The position numbers and the translations under genes were made by a program. A DNA stretch of 64,000 nt from Ophioderma brevispina (Eukaryota; Echinodermata; Ophiuroidea; Amphilepidida; Ophiodermatidae): positions 1 through 64,000 of the forward strand of contig JAMKCH010051690.1 of the NCBI GenBank assembly GCA_023653785.1. The letters run 5' to 3'. Each line of letters begins with the position of its first letter. Within the stretch, counting starts at the first letter, position 1. This document shows positions 45,501 to 57,655 of the stretch, one piece after another. The notes beneath the pieces are model-generated. The model had not been told where the DNA came from. It did not search any database and was given only the letters and a program-made list of their open reading frames with translations.

Positions 45501-46179
45501 TATGTACACTTAATAGGAATATGATTCCATTGCTCAAATTCTTTGTAATATTTCCTATAATGTTTTAAATCATTTTTTTTGTTTTTTCGAAAGATATAGT
45601 TCAATATGCAAGTAATTGTTGATTTGTTTTTTATATATTAAAAACCAAAAAAGAAAAATTAATTTAAAGTTTTAAAACTGGACTCGCGACCTTTACACAT
45701 CATTACAGACTGTGGGGAAAAAAACAATCTTTTTTGTTTTTTTGGATTGCATTATAGCGATCCGGCCTCCCAATTCCAAAAGGGGGGCGCCCTAAACTCC
45801 CCTGAAAAATGGCTCAAAGGGCTCCAAAATTCGATTTTGCGAGTGGAGCCGCAAAAATCAGGGTTTTTATATGCTATTTTGTCGAAAAAAGGTTAACATT
45901 TTGGTAAAAGGTACACTTTTGGCCAAAATCACCCCCCCTTTTTGGGGAAGGGCGAATTTGGTGAAAAAGTTCCCTTTGAAAACGTCGCCCCTCCCCTTAA
46001 AAATCATGGTTACGGGCCTTATAGGTTACATACACACCCCTAACTCACTTATACACAGCGGTCTATGGAAAAAAGTGGCAACTTGAGCATGTTTCTTTCA
46101 CATTAAAACTCTCCAGAGGAAATACAACAATATCACACCAAGTACAAGCTAAAATCACCAAATAACCAAATTTTGAACA
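45501..46179. repeat. Dispersed repeat (45540-45760) and GC-run filler
   Basis: Positions 45540-45640 (TTTCAAT-type ATATGCAAGTAATTGTTGATTT) match 53985-54025. Positions 45672-45755 (ACTGGACTCGCGACCTTTAC, CATCATTACAGAC, CTTTTTTGTTTTT, GGATTGCATTATAGCGAT) match 55794-55870, just upstream of an HYR exon. From 45770 to 46030 comes a C-run/G-run-rich stretch without recognisable ends. Confidence 0.55.
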
Positions 46180-46345
46180 TTTTTTAGTAACGAATCACCA
46201 AATTCGCCCGACGTCAGCCCGGCAACAAGATTCTCTATAGTGGCCTAAGCTGTAATTTGCAAATCGATGTGAAATTGATGAGCGCGGAGTAATTGCCTCA
46301 AATTCACTGTCCAATTCCACTTAGTTGAGCATGGAAGAAAGATAT
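46180..46345 (+). repeat. Dispersed repeat, second copy at 50985-51175
   Basis: It shares TAACGAATCACCAAA, CGCCCGACGTCA, CCGGCAA, CAAATCGATGTGAAATTGATG, AGCGCGG and CCTCAAATTCAC with 50985-51175 in the same orientation. The two copies bracket the paired LINE fragments, as if these had been inserted between them or all were duplicated together. Confidence 0.7.
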
Positions 46346-47879
46346 TAGAAGGAACCACATCGACTTTCACAATCCAATTTTAATCCGTTTATCCAATCAC
46401 CCGCACAAAGGAACGTATTCAACAGCGACCCTTTGATCATAATCCCCTGCCGCAATCACTGATCGCGAGCAATCATGACTATAGAATTTTTTTTAACGTC
46501 CCTATGTCCGAACAACGTAAAGTGTAAAAGTATAATTGCATATTAGAACATGTTCCGCATGTCCCCGGTGTTTATCTGTTGTGGTTTGCGTTATATAAAG
46601 AATTATACATCGCATGATTCAGCTTTTACTGCCCAAGACTGTCCAGTGTGCAATACAGGATGAAAGTTTTGACTAAATTTTGAAAGTTTGACCGGGATCG
46701 TCTTGGAATTTCGTTGGGCCAACCCCCGCTCTTTCCGCAGGTGTTCTGAAAGTGACTCTAACTGGACCAATTTTCAGCTAAAATATATACTCGGGCGGAT
46801 ACTCGGGCCCCTCATTGGACCAGCTTTTGGTGAAATTATACGAGTTTTCAGTGAAAATATACACCCTAACGGTAAAGCAGTAATGGCTCCTAGACTGTGT
46901 TTTTTTTAAAAATTATCCAGTTCTTATACTCCTCTTTGAAATAAACTTTTAATATTTATTATAAACATCTTTTACTACTTTAGCACAATTTTTTATTAAT
47001 ATTGTACAAATAATTTTCACTGTAATGCCATTATTTACATCCATTATCATATTTTTTTTGCTGTAAGGCCCTATTCTTAGAATAACAAATAAAATTGATT
47101 GAAGATTGAAGGTTATTTGGCAGTTGAGATTATACCCCTTGCGGGACCTGTTCTCATGAGTACATAAAAAAATACACATTTAAAATAGCCAATAGACAAG
47201 AAAATGAAACTGTACTACTACTGCAAAAATAAGTTGGATGGTTCTCTCAAAAGAGAGGAATTTATTAACAGTAGTACAATAAGGCCATGCCCAACATATA
47301 ATTACACTAATAGAATATTCGTCTTAAAGAACACCTGTATCACAATAATCTATAACGTCATCAATGTTAGGGACAATATACCGCAATTATTTGAAAGGTA
47401 TACAAATTTGCAAGCTGGTCCAAGAATTCATTATCACTTGTAGACCAGTGAACAAACTGTATTGCTATAATGTTGGTGCCATCAAAAATTTTGGGGTAAA
47501 TATTCTTTCTTAATCAAGGAAAGAATCACAAACCAACAAAAAGTGATACTCATTTTCCACCAGGCCATGTTACTAAATGCAATTCGGGTCCACCATAAGG
47601 GTATATTTCCCATCTCCTGTTCGACACCAGTAACAAGATAGAACAACGAACTTTAGCAAGAGCCCTTTGCCATTTAAATTCGCCCACTACTGACAATAAA
47701 GTTCTGATCATTTAAACATTTTAAAATCACGTAGCATTGAAGTCTACCATTACTAGTTCATATCGGCTATCCAATCCTTATGATAAATACAAATCCCCCT
47801 TGCTAAATATGTCAAAACGCATATTCATTACCAACACCTTGCGCAAGCCAAACATAACCACAACCATACTCCAAAAGGA
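46346..47879. other. Unassigned, possibly upstream part of the + strand LINE
   Basis: Open frames on the + strand (46688-46909, 47204-47443) have no domain that I recognise. The + strand becomes A/C-rich rightward, like the LINE part that follows, so some of this may be its decayed coding sequence. Confidence 0.35.
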
Positions 47880-48720
47880 AGAATCCTTGACAGAAGGTGG
47901 CCCACGTGTAATTTTTCCAGACTCATCATACAGAATAATTTTATACGCTTTTTTTGGATATCGATCACTATCTAATTGTATAACCTTAAGCCATGTATTT
48001 TAACACACACCGGATAATTTGCCGGCAAAAACACAGCCGGCAACAACCCTCTCATCCACACAGACAGCCAAGGGGCTAATCGCAAACATCCGCAACCCAC
48101 ATTGGGACAACATAGCAATTGAATAAGACATTCCAACAGACATAAAAGACAGCAACACAAAGTTCTCACCAACTGGATCCCCAGTCACATCGGCATTCCG
48201 TGCAACGAAGAACGACGTCGCAGCCAAAGCCGGCACTACGAAACCAGAACCTAACATAATCATACCACCCCAAAATTCGGCGTCAAACAAAGAACACGTT
48301 CCAACAACCGCACATCACAGATGGCAAGATCAAATTCATCAACACAGTCAAACAGTACTTTGGAGACCTTCCCTCACAAACACCTACCAAGCAAACCACG
48401 CCTCATAAATTAACAAGACGAACTCAAATCGCTTATCAACAGAATGAGAATCAAGCTAAAAAACTGCCAGACAAATCATCGATCACTTATATACATGCGC
48501 CTACTGCGATCAGATATACAATGTCCAACATGTTCACGATCTCACTGAATGCCCAAGAACAAACAACTTCGCCAACACTAATTCACATCTAAAACCAGAA
48601 CAACATGTAAGCACCAAACACCAACTAGCGATCACCATCCGCAAAACACAAACACTACGCCCATCCCAACAACTCCACAACATTACAACAAAATATACAA
48701 ACCACAACCAAATAAAAAAT
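47880..48720 (+). mobile_element. LINE 3' part: RNase H domain and C-terminal zinc knuckle
   Basis: On the + strand, with frame changes, an RNase H domain is visible: SLTEGGPRVIFPDSS (about 47886) and LTNWIPSHIGIPCNEE (about 48155), then DVAAKAG after a 1-base shift. Near 48490-48560 a CAYCDQIYNVQH...TEC block gives a CCHC-type C-terminal motif of the kind that ends many non-LTR ORF2 proteins. It ends in AATAAAAAATTTTTT (48710-48725). The RT itself is not in view. It is tail to tail with the LINE at 48770. The RNase H suggests an I/Jockey/R-type lineage. Confidence 0.75.
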
Positions 48721-48769
48721 TTTTTAGTTTTTTTTAATAATAATTTTTTAGTAGTCTTTTTTTATCATA

Positions 48770-50830
48770 ATCCAGGGGTCAAGCAATACTTTGCAATGAC
48801 CCGGCTCCATTGGAGCAAACATGACACTGAAACTGACGGGGAAACTTTAATGTTCTGCCCATTTCACCCAACACTGCCGAGTTCGGAGTTGAATTACTAA
48901 CACCGAGTAGCAGTTTTACTCTTTTATCTGAACGCTTTCGATACGTCATACTGACGCATTGGCCCCCAAATCTCCGCACCATATGATAAAATGAGCACCC
49001 ATGGTATCAAACAGTTTGAAAAGAATCTTATTCAACCAGCCAACTAAGAACTAAGCAAGTGCATTCATGATTGGAAGCTTGATCAGCAAGAGTCCGAGTT
49101 GCTTTACCCCATGTATTTCCTGTTACAAATTAATCCCTAAATACTTGTAACTGTTTACAATATCAAGACGCTGCCGGCCCTTAAAAAAAACATCTTTCAT
49201 TTCTCCCTACTCTACCACCCTTTCTGAAAATGAGAACTTTTGTTTTTGAAGTATTAACGGTAGGCCCACTCCATCACAAAAAGTTTGAGAACATCAACAT
49301 GCTCTTGGATACCACCAATTGTATTGATTTAACATCACAATTCATCAGCAAAACACAATACTTTAATTTCAGTATGCTCGGGTGCATTTGTATACCCCTA
49401 CATTACTATGATCGATCATACTACACAAATAGAGATAAAAATTGAAATGTGGCTGCACGCATAACGCAGCCTTGACGAAGACCTATATTACTACAAATAA
49501 TCATGAATTTTGGTTTCATTTGTGCGGGCGGACACGCGCCTAGATTTCCTTATACAAGTTTTAAGACAAGCCACAAATTTTCCATTAACACCTGCCTTGG
49601 ACAATGCTAAAACAAAGTCCTAGTACCGATTCGAAGGCACTGCCAAATTCCACAAATTAACAAATAGCATTTAACGTTTTCTTTTTTGACATGTGTTTTT
49701 GGATGAGGGCATTGCCAATTTAAAGATATTATCGATGGTAGTATAACCTTTTCTGAATCCAGCTTGACATTCAGGAATTTTATTATCTCGCAGCCCATGC
49801 AGATAGAGCCGTTGTTTAAATACCGTAAACAAAAATTTTTTTTACAAAATGTACCAATGAGTGAAATGCACAGCTAATTTTGAACACCCTTTTTAAAACA
49901 AGTAACATGATTCCCTTCCCCCCCCACTCCACTTGGAAGACCATTTAAAAAACATTAAAATTGAATATCGATTCCGAATCGGACTAAAATATCAGCAGAC
50001 TCCTTGAAATTCAGCACAAAGCCCCCATCTGGGCCAGGTGATTTGTTTGACTTCAATTTTGCATAGCATTATCACTTCTGTTCAGACAAAGTCTCATTTT
50101 AAATATGCACCTCACCATAATTCAGCACGATATCGTAATCTATGGTTTTCAAAAGTCACCGATTATTATTAGCTGTATAAGAGGTGTATAAAAAATATGG
50201 AACCCATTCATTCACCGTAATGTTAGTGCTATCGATCGATTTATTCCCTATTAATCCCGACCAGTTTTCCCAAAATGATTCGGATCATTAACACTTGCGC
50301 ATCATATTAGACTTCAATATTTTTTTGATAATTACGCTTTTTTACCCTACACAAAGCTTTAATTCCACGTCTACTTGTTTATAACGATCAGGTGATATTA
50401 GTGTGATGCAACACTGAAGCGTTTCAATCGTTTCATCACTTCCAGCTTTCTTTTGGGGAATACATTCATTCTCAATCAAACCTAACCATCTCATGGGTAT
50501 CCAAACACTTCTTTTCTGTACTTAGCACTGCATTCATAGTTCTAGTCAGCCTTAGAAATGATTTCATGCACCTTCCCAACTGCATCGTCAACATTTTGTT
50601 CCAACACTTGGCAGGTAGATTCTCTAACCATTTCTCAATTTACGGGATCTTATTTTCCTATGAAAACAGTTGGCTCGATCTATTTTCCATTTAGACTTTA
50701 CATATTTGGGTTGAGGATGTACCTTCACCTTATTAGAACGATCTGTGACAACATCTTTAATAATTTACATTACATCGTAATTTCCAGACATGGGAAGGTG
50801 TCTGATTAAGTACGAGAAAGCACACCAAAC
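48770..50830 (-). mobile_element. LINE RT fragment, degenerate
   Basis: On the - strand, SNKSPGPDG-type (about 50020) and PECQAGFRKGYTTIDNIFKL (about 49760) blocks lead to the RT fingers and palm. GVNGKFV (about 49580), KQKFSFSE (about 49215) and VRRFGGQCVSMTYRK...KLLLGVSN...AVLGEMGR (48982-48780) follow in the order expected of endonuclease-RT LINEs. Frames change often and the catalytic YADD block is not intact. The RT similarity ends near 48780, next to T-rich sequence that would be an A-rich tail on the - strand. Confidence 0.78.
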
Positions 50831-50984
50831 TGGTTAATATTTAAATAATGACGTTGATGCAATTACGAGATCGACTACACTATTACCATTTGGACCAATG
50901 TATGTGAAATCACCATATGAGCATTTGCACTTCTACCATTGACAATGTGAATATCATAAACTTTTACACTAATTTAGCAATAAA

Positions 50985-51175
50985 ATACCCAAATTTAGTG
51001 AACATTGATGACCCGAAATTTTTTTAGTTACGAATCACCAAACTCGCCTGACGTCATACCGGCAAGCAGCAGATTTCCTATAGAGGCCAAAGCTAGGAAT
51101 TTGGACAAATCGATGTGAAATTGATGAGCGCGGGTAAATTTCCTCAAATTCACGGTCCAAATGCGACTTATTTTG
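50985..51175 (+). repeat. Second copy of the 46180-46345 repeat
   Basis: Collinear with 46180-46345 (GTTACGAATCACCAAACTCG, CCTGACGTCATACCGGCAA, CAAATCGATGTGAAATTGATG). It differs by small indels. Confidence 0.7.
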
Positions 51176-51495
51176 AAAAACCTAACCAGTCTACCAAGTC
51201 AATCATGACTTGCCATCACTTTCTTAATACAACTAGTGTATTGCGACATTTATAGAACTTTTTTCCAGATGCCATGCCAGAAGTATCGCACAAAATTTTT
51301 ATCCTTCGGTGGGGGGGGGGTGGGTGGGGGGGAGCTAGGCGGGGGCGGCCGCCACTGTTAGTGGTGATAACCGATCCGATATGTCTAACACGGTAATAAT
51401 TATTGAACATTTTTTGTTTTTGTGAATTGACTTATGCTATATTGTATAATAATTGTTTGAAATAACAACTCTTTACTTATTAATTTACTTTAACG
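51176..51495. other. Flank of a degraded HYR exon, with G-run tract
   Basis: The G-run tract at 51310-51350 is simple sequence. From about 51375 rightward (GGTAATAATTATTGAACATTTTTTG, AATTATTGTTTGAAATAA) the sequence parallels the intron upstream of the HYR exon at 55977 and belongs to the duplicated block. Confidence 0.5.
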
Positions 51496-51749
51496 TGGAT
51501 ACAAGTTTACCTGAAATCATTGATGTCCGCGGGTTAACATATAACAACAACGGAACTCGGGAACCCCGCAACGCCCTGTGGAGCTGGGAATGAACTCAAC
51601 ACTACGGACCTGTCAGGAACTCCACAAAGAACACGATCACATGCGGGATCAGAGTTTCCAGTCGGAATTACAACAGTCCGTTATTCATTTACAGACATAT
51701 CGAGTAATATTGCTATGTGTACATCACTATTAAACAACTGTGGGCACAG
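51496..51749 (+). pseudogene. HYR exon 2, degraded duplicate of the exon at 55977
   Basis: It matches 55977-56225 nearly base for base over most of its length (shared: GGAACTCGGGAACCCCGCAACG, GGACCTGTCAGGAACTCCAC, GAGTTTCCAGTCGGAATTAC). It carries many 1-3-base indels and is 254 nt long against 249, so the HYR frame breaks repeatedly. The acceptor AAAG has become AACG and is lost; the donor (CAG|GTAATT) survives. Introns on both sides are also similar, so the copy arose by segmental duplication. As it stands it cannot be a coding exon. Assembly of a noisy allele is an alternative. Confidence 0.8.
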
Positions 51750-52716
51750 GTAATTATCATTTTTTCAACCTAGCGTCTTTACAACGTTTATAACAGTTAT
51801 GTATCTATTTCTTCATTGCGCGATTTCAACATAATTGGAAAATTATATAGACCTTTAATTGCTTATTTTATTTTTATGTTATATACCTTATTGCCAACAA
51901 GAATATTCAAAACCGACGTGTGATGCAACAGGGTGACCCTACAAAAAAAAAAAAAAAAAAGCACGTAGGTCCACAAAGCGGGGACCCTAACACACATCAA
52001 ACGTACAAATCATTAAAATATCCTAGATTATAAATTTTCATACATATAATAACATACCTACTACAATAATGAATCAAGAGTCTTTATGTGGCACAAATAA
52101 AGTCTTATGAGCCAAACTAAATGAATTTAATTGATGCAAGAGGCCGTACATGTGGATTACAACCCAGCGGTAGGCTATAGATTCATAGCACATTGTAAAT
52201 CGGCACAAAAATGTTTTTATGATTTCTAAGCAACATTGACCAAAGATCTCGATGATGCAACTTTGTCATCCTTTAGCCTTTTAAGAATTAAGGAAGGAAG
52301 GAATTTAACAGGGAGTAAAAGTTGTACATGTTCGTTATAGTCTCACCTTCTAATCGCGTAACATCTTACTACTCGCAAAATTCACTTATCACTTATACAA
52401 AAGCAATGAATTTTCCAAGTATAAAGCGCTCACGCTCGAATATTGTCCGCTCTGGGCGCGGCGTGCCATACGCTTTATATGGTCGAAAAAACATAGCGTA
52501 ATCACAAAAGGGAAATATAAAATTGTTATGTAAATTAGTGATTACACAATGTTTGAATTACAACAGGCCTACCTAAATGATCAAACGTTTCACATGACTT
52601 GGAATTTTCTTTTTAAATGCCATAAATAGTCCAGTCCGCAGCGAGCGATTGGCGTGCGCAAACGGGGTTTTGACCCACGATCAAGTGTTGCGCAGAAGGG
52701 CCTTATGTTTTTGTTT
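51750..52716. other. Intron-like DNA, no exon
   Basis: 51750-51870 parallels the intron after the exon at 55977 (CATTGCGCGATTTCAACAT, ATTGGAAAATTATAT). An A-run lies at 51942-51960. No other feature is recognised. Confidence 0.5.
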
Positions 52717-52856
52717 ACTCTCTAAATGTAAAAGAGTGAAATCGCTCTTTCAAGGAGTGACTCTATGAGACCTTCTTTGTTGGAGTTAAATTTTTATTCT
52801 TTAAAGAGTGAATTTTGTTTATGATTACTCTTCATCGATAATTGTCACTCTCAGGA
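52717..52856. mobile_element. Truncated copy of the AGAGTGATTTT foldback MITE
   Basis: ACTCTCTAAATGTAAAAGAGTG, CTCTTTCAAGGAGTGACTCTA, TTTGTTGGAGTTAAATTTT, TTTATGATTACTCTTCATCGAT and TTGTCACTCTCA match the element at 56597-56815. Only one arm and the centre are present. Confidence 0.7.
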
Positions 52857-53169
52857 GATCGTGACGGAGTCAGATCAGAATCGTGGTGCCACTCGATTTG
52901 ATGGTTCATGGCAATAAGAGGATCTCTAAATAACTCAGCAAGGCGATCGTCACGTTTCGTCTTCTGTGGGGAGGCGCATGCATCTTGTGTCCCCCACGCT
53001 CGTTGAAATTGGCCCATTTCACGCTGCAGCTGAAAACGAGGAAGAGTTTCTGTTCAATTGAAGGTAACACATCTTCATTGATCATTCTGGAGTATCGATC
53101 CCATTGATTTTCTCTCTGCAGAAGACGGTTCCAATGAGCGTTCCATTGCCCCTACCCATGGATTGGTGT
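52857..53169. other. No recognisable feature
   Basis: A stretch of about 300 bp of moderate GC with no domain that I recognise on either strand. Confidence 0.4.
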
Positions 53170-53720
53170 GGCACAACCAAGAGGTTCTATATAGATAGGA
53201 GAGGCAAAACGTTACTACTTTAGAATTCACCGTCTCGCATTTTTTGCCGACCACAAAGAAAACCTAGAAAACCAACAATAGAAAGCATGCTGCCTCCAAT
53301 TCTTCCACATACTGTGGGTGCCGCTTGCAATACACTAATCGGTTAGTGATACAAATTATTATGTGTTAGAGGTGGCCAGGTGTAAAAAAATAGTGTACCT
53401 GGATCATTGTCTCATATACTCTTTTTTCTCATAATCAATCGCGCTTTAGATGAAAAGCTGTATTCATTGAGGCGGTTTATTTAAATCAAGACGACTTATG
53501 TGTCATTTCCTCGTCGTGTGGCCATGGGTTAGGACAAAATTTCAACCACCCAATAGCCCCCCAACCATCCACACTGATATTTTGGCGGATTGTTGTTTGG
53601 ATCGAATTGACATTATGTGTGTATACAAGCACCCAAGACTGTAATTATCGTGCAATTCAAAATGTCAGCGCCCAGCACGACGACTGGTTTTGAATGCGTT
53701 TCACCCCTTGTGCACAACCG
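53170..53720 (-). repeat. Inverted copy of the 20850-21380 repeat
   Basis: Read on the - strand, it begins GGGGTGAAACGCATTCAAAACC and ends CTATATAGAACC, collinear with 20850-21380 but with many small indels. Confidence 0.75.
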
Positions 53721-55976
53721 CATTTGTGCTCGGTAACAAAAACAGTCAAAAATCGGTGGGCAGATCTCCTCCGCCCATTTTCAGCAAGTTGGGCATTTGT
53801 GTCAAAAGTCATGATACAAAAGGCTTATTGTTGGATTTGAGGATTTGAAAAAAATTGGTAGTAAATTACTAAACAACTACATATAAACCATACTATGTCG
53901 AATTATTAAGAGGATATATGATTCCTTTGCTAAATCCCTTTAATAATTCTAATAATGTTAAACATGTCTTGTTGTCCACGAGATCATTTCAATATGCAAG
54001 CAATTGTTGATTTTTATATATTGTTATAGTAGGATTTTTTTATTCCTGTCAGTTCTTAAAAGTTTTTGGGGCATGTCGTCGATTCCATTCGTTCTGAGAG
54101 TTGTATAATTTACCAATCGTGTAAAATAGATATTCGAGTCACTATACCGGATAAATTAAGGCCATTGATTAAATTGTCCCTTTTCTCACGAAGAAAATGT
54201 TACAAAGCAAATCCACTCAATAAATTCCAAACACCGAACTTGAACACACTCTGAATAGAGGAGAGCTGACCCTATAACTCCAAACCAATGGTCGTAGGTG
54301 GTACAACTATTATTTTTGGAATCCTTATGATAGATGGGCACTACGACATACATTTCATCAGGATTGGGGCATTTTAAAAATTTGACCCCTGTGTCAACTT
54401 AATTGCCCCTATTGAACATACAAATGATGCTCCCCCAACCACATTTGGAGAGTACTACCTCCTAGCATTGATGTAGAGGGTCCTACTAACTACCAATGTG
54501 ATCAAACCTTTTGCTGTAGTGAGGGGTAAACAACCTCCTTAAATAAGACCCCTATGATATTCTTCTCCTCCTCGAGAAGCAGTCAACATAAAAATTACGA
54601 ATAGTATTATTATTCACCAAAGTTCTTTTACATCACTAAGGAATACTAGAACATCTGTACTTTTACATTTATTCATCGTATTCGCAGAAATAATCTTTGA
54701 CAGCTTGGTCCAATCATTTAAGGAGTTTGACGTGTTATTTGTTTTACGCGCAAGCTGCTTTACACCGTCAGCATTCTGTTTGGAGCCCAGCAAGGGGGGG
54801 GGGGGGGGAACTGTGCCCCCCTGCCGACTTTTCGTTTTGAGGTGCAAGGTAATCGTGCGCAGACCCGGGTATCACAACTCTGCGTCTTGTTTGCGTTGTA
54901 TTACAACATCTCGCTCTCTCCGCCTCGCTTTCCTGCTTTGCTGCATGCCGAATGTGGAGCGGATTGTTCTTGCCGCCCAACAAGACGCCCAATTGAAAAA
55001 AGTGTCCAATTTCAGAGGTTTTCGGCTTGTAATTGAAAAAGTAAGTCGGTGACCCTCATTTTTTATTCAAAATTTTGAAGAACGACATCGGGACCTCAAC
55101 ATATTAGAAATTACAAAATGTTATCGAGAAGTTTTTATTTTGTAGGCGATCCAAAGGTCAAATTTTGACTTTTCCCATAGACTTGCATGGTTTAAAAAGT
55201 AACAACATACCTTTTTTGTTTTGGCTATAGCTCAAAAACAAAGTCGGTGACCCCCATTTTTTATTTCAGATTCTTAATCAGCACCGTTGTAAATACCATA
55301 TATGTGAATGCTGGAAAATTTTATCGAGTAGATCACTAACACGTCAAACCCCTTAAGTAGTTTAGAGTTTTGGTGACTTGTAACAAACTCCAGTATTCAC
55401 GTGGCCTAATCCTCTTCTTCACTCAGCCTCGATATTCATGACACTTTATCCGTTCTTTGATTGACGCAAAACAAAAGAATCGATAGCGTGTCTCACACTT
55501 TACGACAATCTATTCAATTTAATCTGGCATTAAGCCTTCCTTTACATATTCGATACTAAAAATTTCATGTAAAATGGGTTAAAGCATCTTATTCTGTTGA
55601 ACAAAGTTGAGCACTTCAGCTGTTAATGTGACTTTTTAGTTTTTGATCTCAACACATCCCCCTCCAAATGAATTCTTACCATCGACAATATGCGTTTACT
55701 GACAGGAATAAAAATCAGACTATAACTGTTAATTTATTAAAGTTTATACGATATAACTTAAAATAATTGTAGGTCCCGGTAGCATAAAGGCAACTGGACT
55801 CGCGACCTGTGCATCATCATTACAGACGGACCAACCATCTTTTTTGTTTTTGGATTGCATCATAGCGATATTGTATAACACGAGTAATTATTGACCACTT
55901 TTTTTGCCTCATACCTATAATTTATAAGTAAATGTTGAAATAAACAAATGCTTTAAATTATTAATTTACATTAAAG
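53721..55976. other. Repeat mosaic upstream of the HYR exon cluster
   Basis: 53765-53835 matches 43960-44040. 53900-54030 matches 45490-45630. A G-run lies at 54795-54808. 55794-55870 matches 45672-45755. 55860-55976 matches 51375-51495 as part of the HYR duplication. The frames at 54705-55052 show no known domain. No promoter or first exon is recognised. Confidence 0.45.
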
Positions 55977-56225
55977 TGGATACAACGTTACCTGAAATAA
56001 TTGGATGTCCCGGTAACATAGAGACAACAACGGAACTCGGGAACCCCGCAACGCCTGTGAGCTGGGATGAACCAACAGCTACGGACCTGTCAGGAACTCC
56101 ACAAAGAACACGATCACATGCACCGGGATCAGAGTTTCCAGTCGGAATTACAACAGTCCGTTATTCATTTACAGACATATCGAGTAATATTGCTATGTGT
56201 ACATTCACTATTACTGTGTGCACAG
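55977..56225 (+). CDS. HYR (hyalin repeat) exon 3, intact
   Basis: One complete HYR module of 83 codons is framed by an acceptor (ACATTAAAG) and a donor (ACAG|GTAATT), both phase 1. Key blocks: DTTLPEIIGCPGNIETTTEL, SWDEPTATDLSGTPQRTRSH, GSEFPVGITTVRYSFTDISS, and CTFTITVCTG. The two conserved Cys (in GCP and before TF) are present. HYR modules have an immunoglobulin-like fold and occur in extracellular adhesion and complement-like proteins such as sea urchin hyalin. There is no start codon or signal peptide, because this is an internal exon. A degraded duplicate lies at 51496-51749. The next intact exon follows after a 1075-nt intron containing a foldback MITE. Confidence 0.9.
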
Positions 56226-57300
56226 GTAATTATCTCTTTTGAAACATATCGTCTTTACAAAGTACTACGATGAGTTGTTTTACTAGTTATTAAAATTTAT
56301 TTATCTATCTATTTTTGTTACATTTTCTACAAGTTTTATGTCTTTACAGGCGAGTTCTTTTGATGACAAATGTTTTACCCCTGTTTTACTACTTTTTAAA
56401 ACTTATATATCCACTAGTATATTTTAACACTTTCTGCAATATTATCTTCATTGCGGGATTTCAACATTAATTGGAAAATTATATACCTTTACTACTGAAC
56501 AATATACCTTTACTGCTGAATACAAGGAGGTCTTACACTCTAATTTTTTTTTACTCAACCTGAGTAATTTTTTACTCCTTATGGTAGTTGTAGTAGAAAA
56601 TCACTCTTTCAGGGAGTGACTCTAGGGACCAGTCTTTGTTGGAGTTAAATTTTATTCTTTAAAGAATTAATTTTGTTTATGATTACTCTTCATCGATGAA
56701 TTGTCACTCTTATAAGAGTGATGAATTGACAGCATTCACTCTCAAAAGAGGGGAGTTTAACTGCAACAAAGACTGGTCCCTAGAGTCACTCCTTGAAAGA
56801 GTGATTTTCACTCTTTTACAATTTAGAGAGTAGTACACAAAATTCCGTGAGATACGCGTAACAGGAAGTCGGTAACAATATGTGATGTGGGAAACAAATC
56901 AAAATATTTGTGGCCTTGGTGAAAGTTTATTTTAATATAAATTTAATAACGGTTATAGTTATTACATAGAAGTTTTTAAAATTATATTGCTTTCTAAATT
57001 TGATGCATGGAGTGAGCCGTTGCGATCGGAGGTTTAAATTCTTATTGTGTCCTTTGTGACGCTTCTCGGGCTTTGTAAGACACGATGAACTATTGTGCCC
57101 AAGGCAGTTTTATTATATTTTTAAAAATCAACTTCAGTAGTCGTTCTTAAACTTTCGAAATTACCCGCAAGTTTTTGACTTCTACTATATATATTTTATT
57201 TCAAAAATTTAATAGATTTAATTAAACTTAGTTAGATTTGATAATTATAACATAAGTGCGTCTTTAACAAAATGTACTTTCTATATTTTTTTTGTTAAAG
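56226..57300 (+). other. Intron between HYR exons 3 and 4
   Basis: The 1075-nt intron is bounded by GT (56226) and AG (57299-57300). It carries the foldback MITE at 56597-56815; the rest is AT-rich and without a recognised exon. Confidence 0.7.
56597..56815. mobile_element. Foldback MITE in HYR intron, 54-bp arms
   Basis: The left arm starts AAAATCACTCTTTCAGGGAG and continues to GTTGGAGTTAAA (about 56597-56650). The right arm (about 56756-56810) is its reverse complement with about two mismatches. The centre contains ACTCTTCATCGATGAATTGT and TATAAGAGTGATGA. No coding capacity is present. The transcript of this intron would form a very stable hairpin. A partial copy lies at 52717-52856. Confidence 0.85.
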
Positions 57301-57549
57301 TTGATACAACGGCACCTGAAATAGTTGGATGTCCGATAGATATAGAAACTACATCAGAGCTTGGCACAGTGGGAACGACCGTTAACTGGGCCGAACCTAC
57401 AGCTACAGACCTTTCCGGAATTCTACAAGAAGCACGGTCACACGAGCCAGGAACACAGTTTCTACTCGGAGAGACGACAGTGCGTTATTCATTTACGGAT
57501 ATATTTAATAACAGTGATACCTGTAATTTCTCAGTCATTGTAGAAGCAG
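57301..57549 (+). CDS. HYR exon 4, intact
   Basis: One HYR module of 83 codons lies between GTTAAAG and GCAG|GTATGT, phase 1 on both sides. Blocks: DTTAPEIVGCPIDIETTSEL, VNWAEPTATDLSG, ARSHEPGTQFLLGETTVRYS, CNFSVIVEAG. Both conserved Cys are present. NNS and NFS are candidate N-glycosylation sites. It is most like exons 3 and 1 (ETT.EL, RSH.PG). A 106-nt intron separates it from exon 5, the shortest in the cluster, which supports joint splicing. An adhesion or matrix role is inferred from the family. Confidence 0.92.
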
Positions 57550-57655
57550 GTATGTAAAGAGTGTGCTTGGTTGTAACTAAATTAGCAGCATAATGAAATT
57601 TCATATGTCCTTGTAATTTCTACAAAGTAACGTGTACATTGTATGTTTATTACAG

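Noticed and set aside
48000..48290. 96-codon - strand frame resembling a membrane protein
   Set aside because: The hydrophobic reading is the antisense of a LINE RNase H region on the + strand (LTNWIPSHIG).
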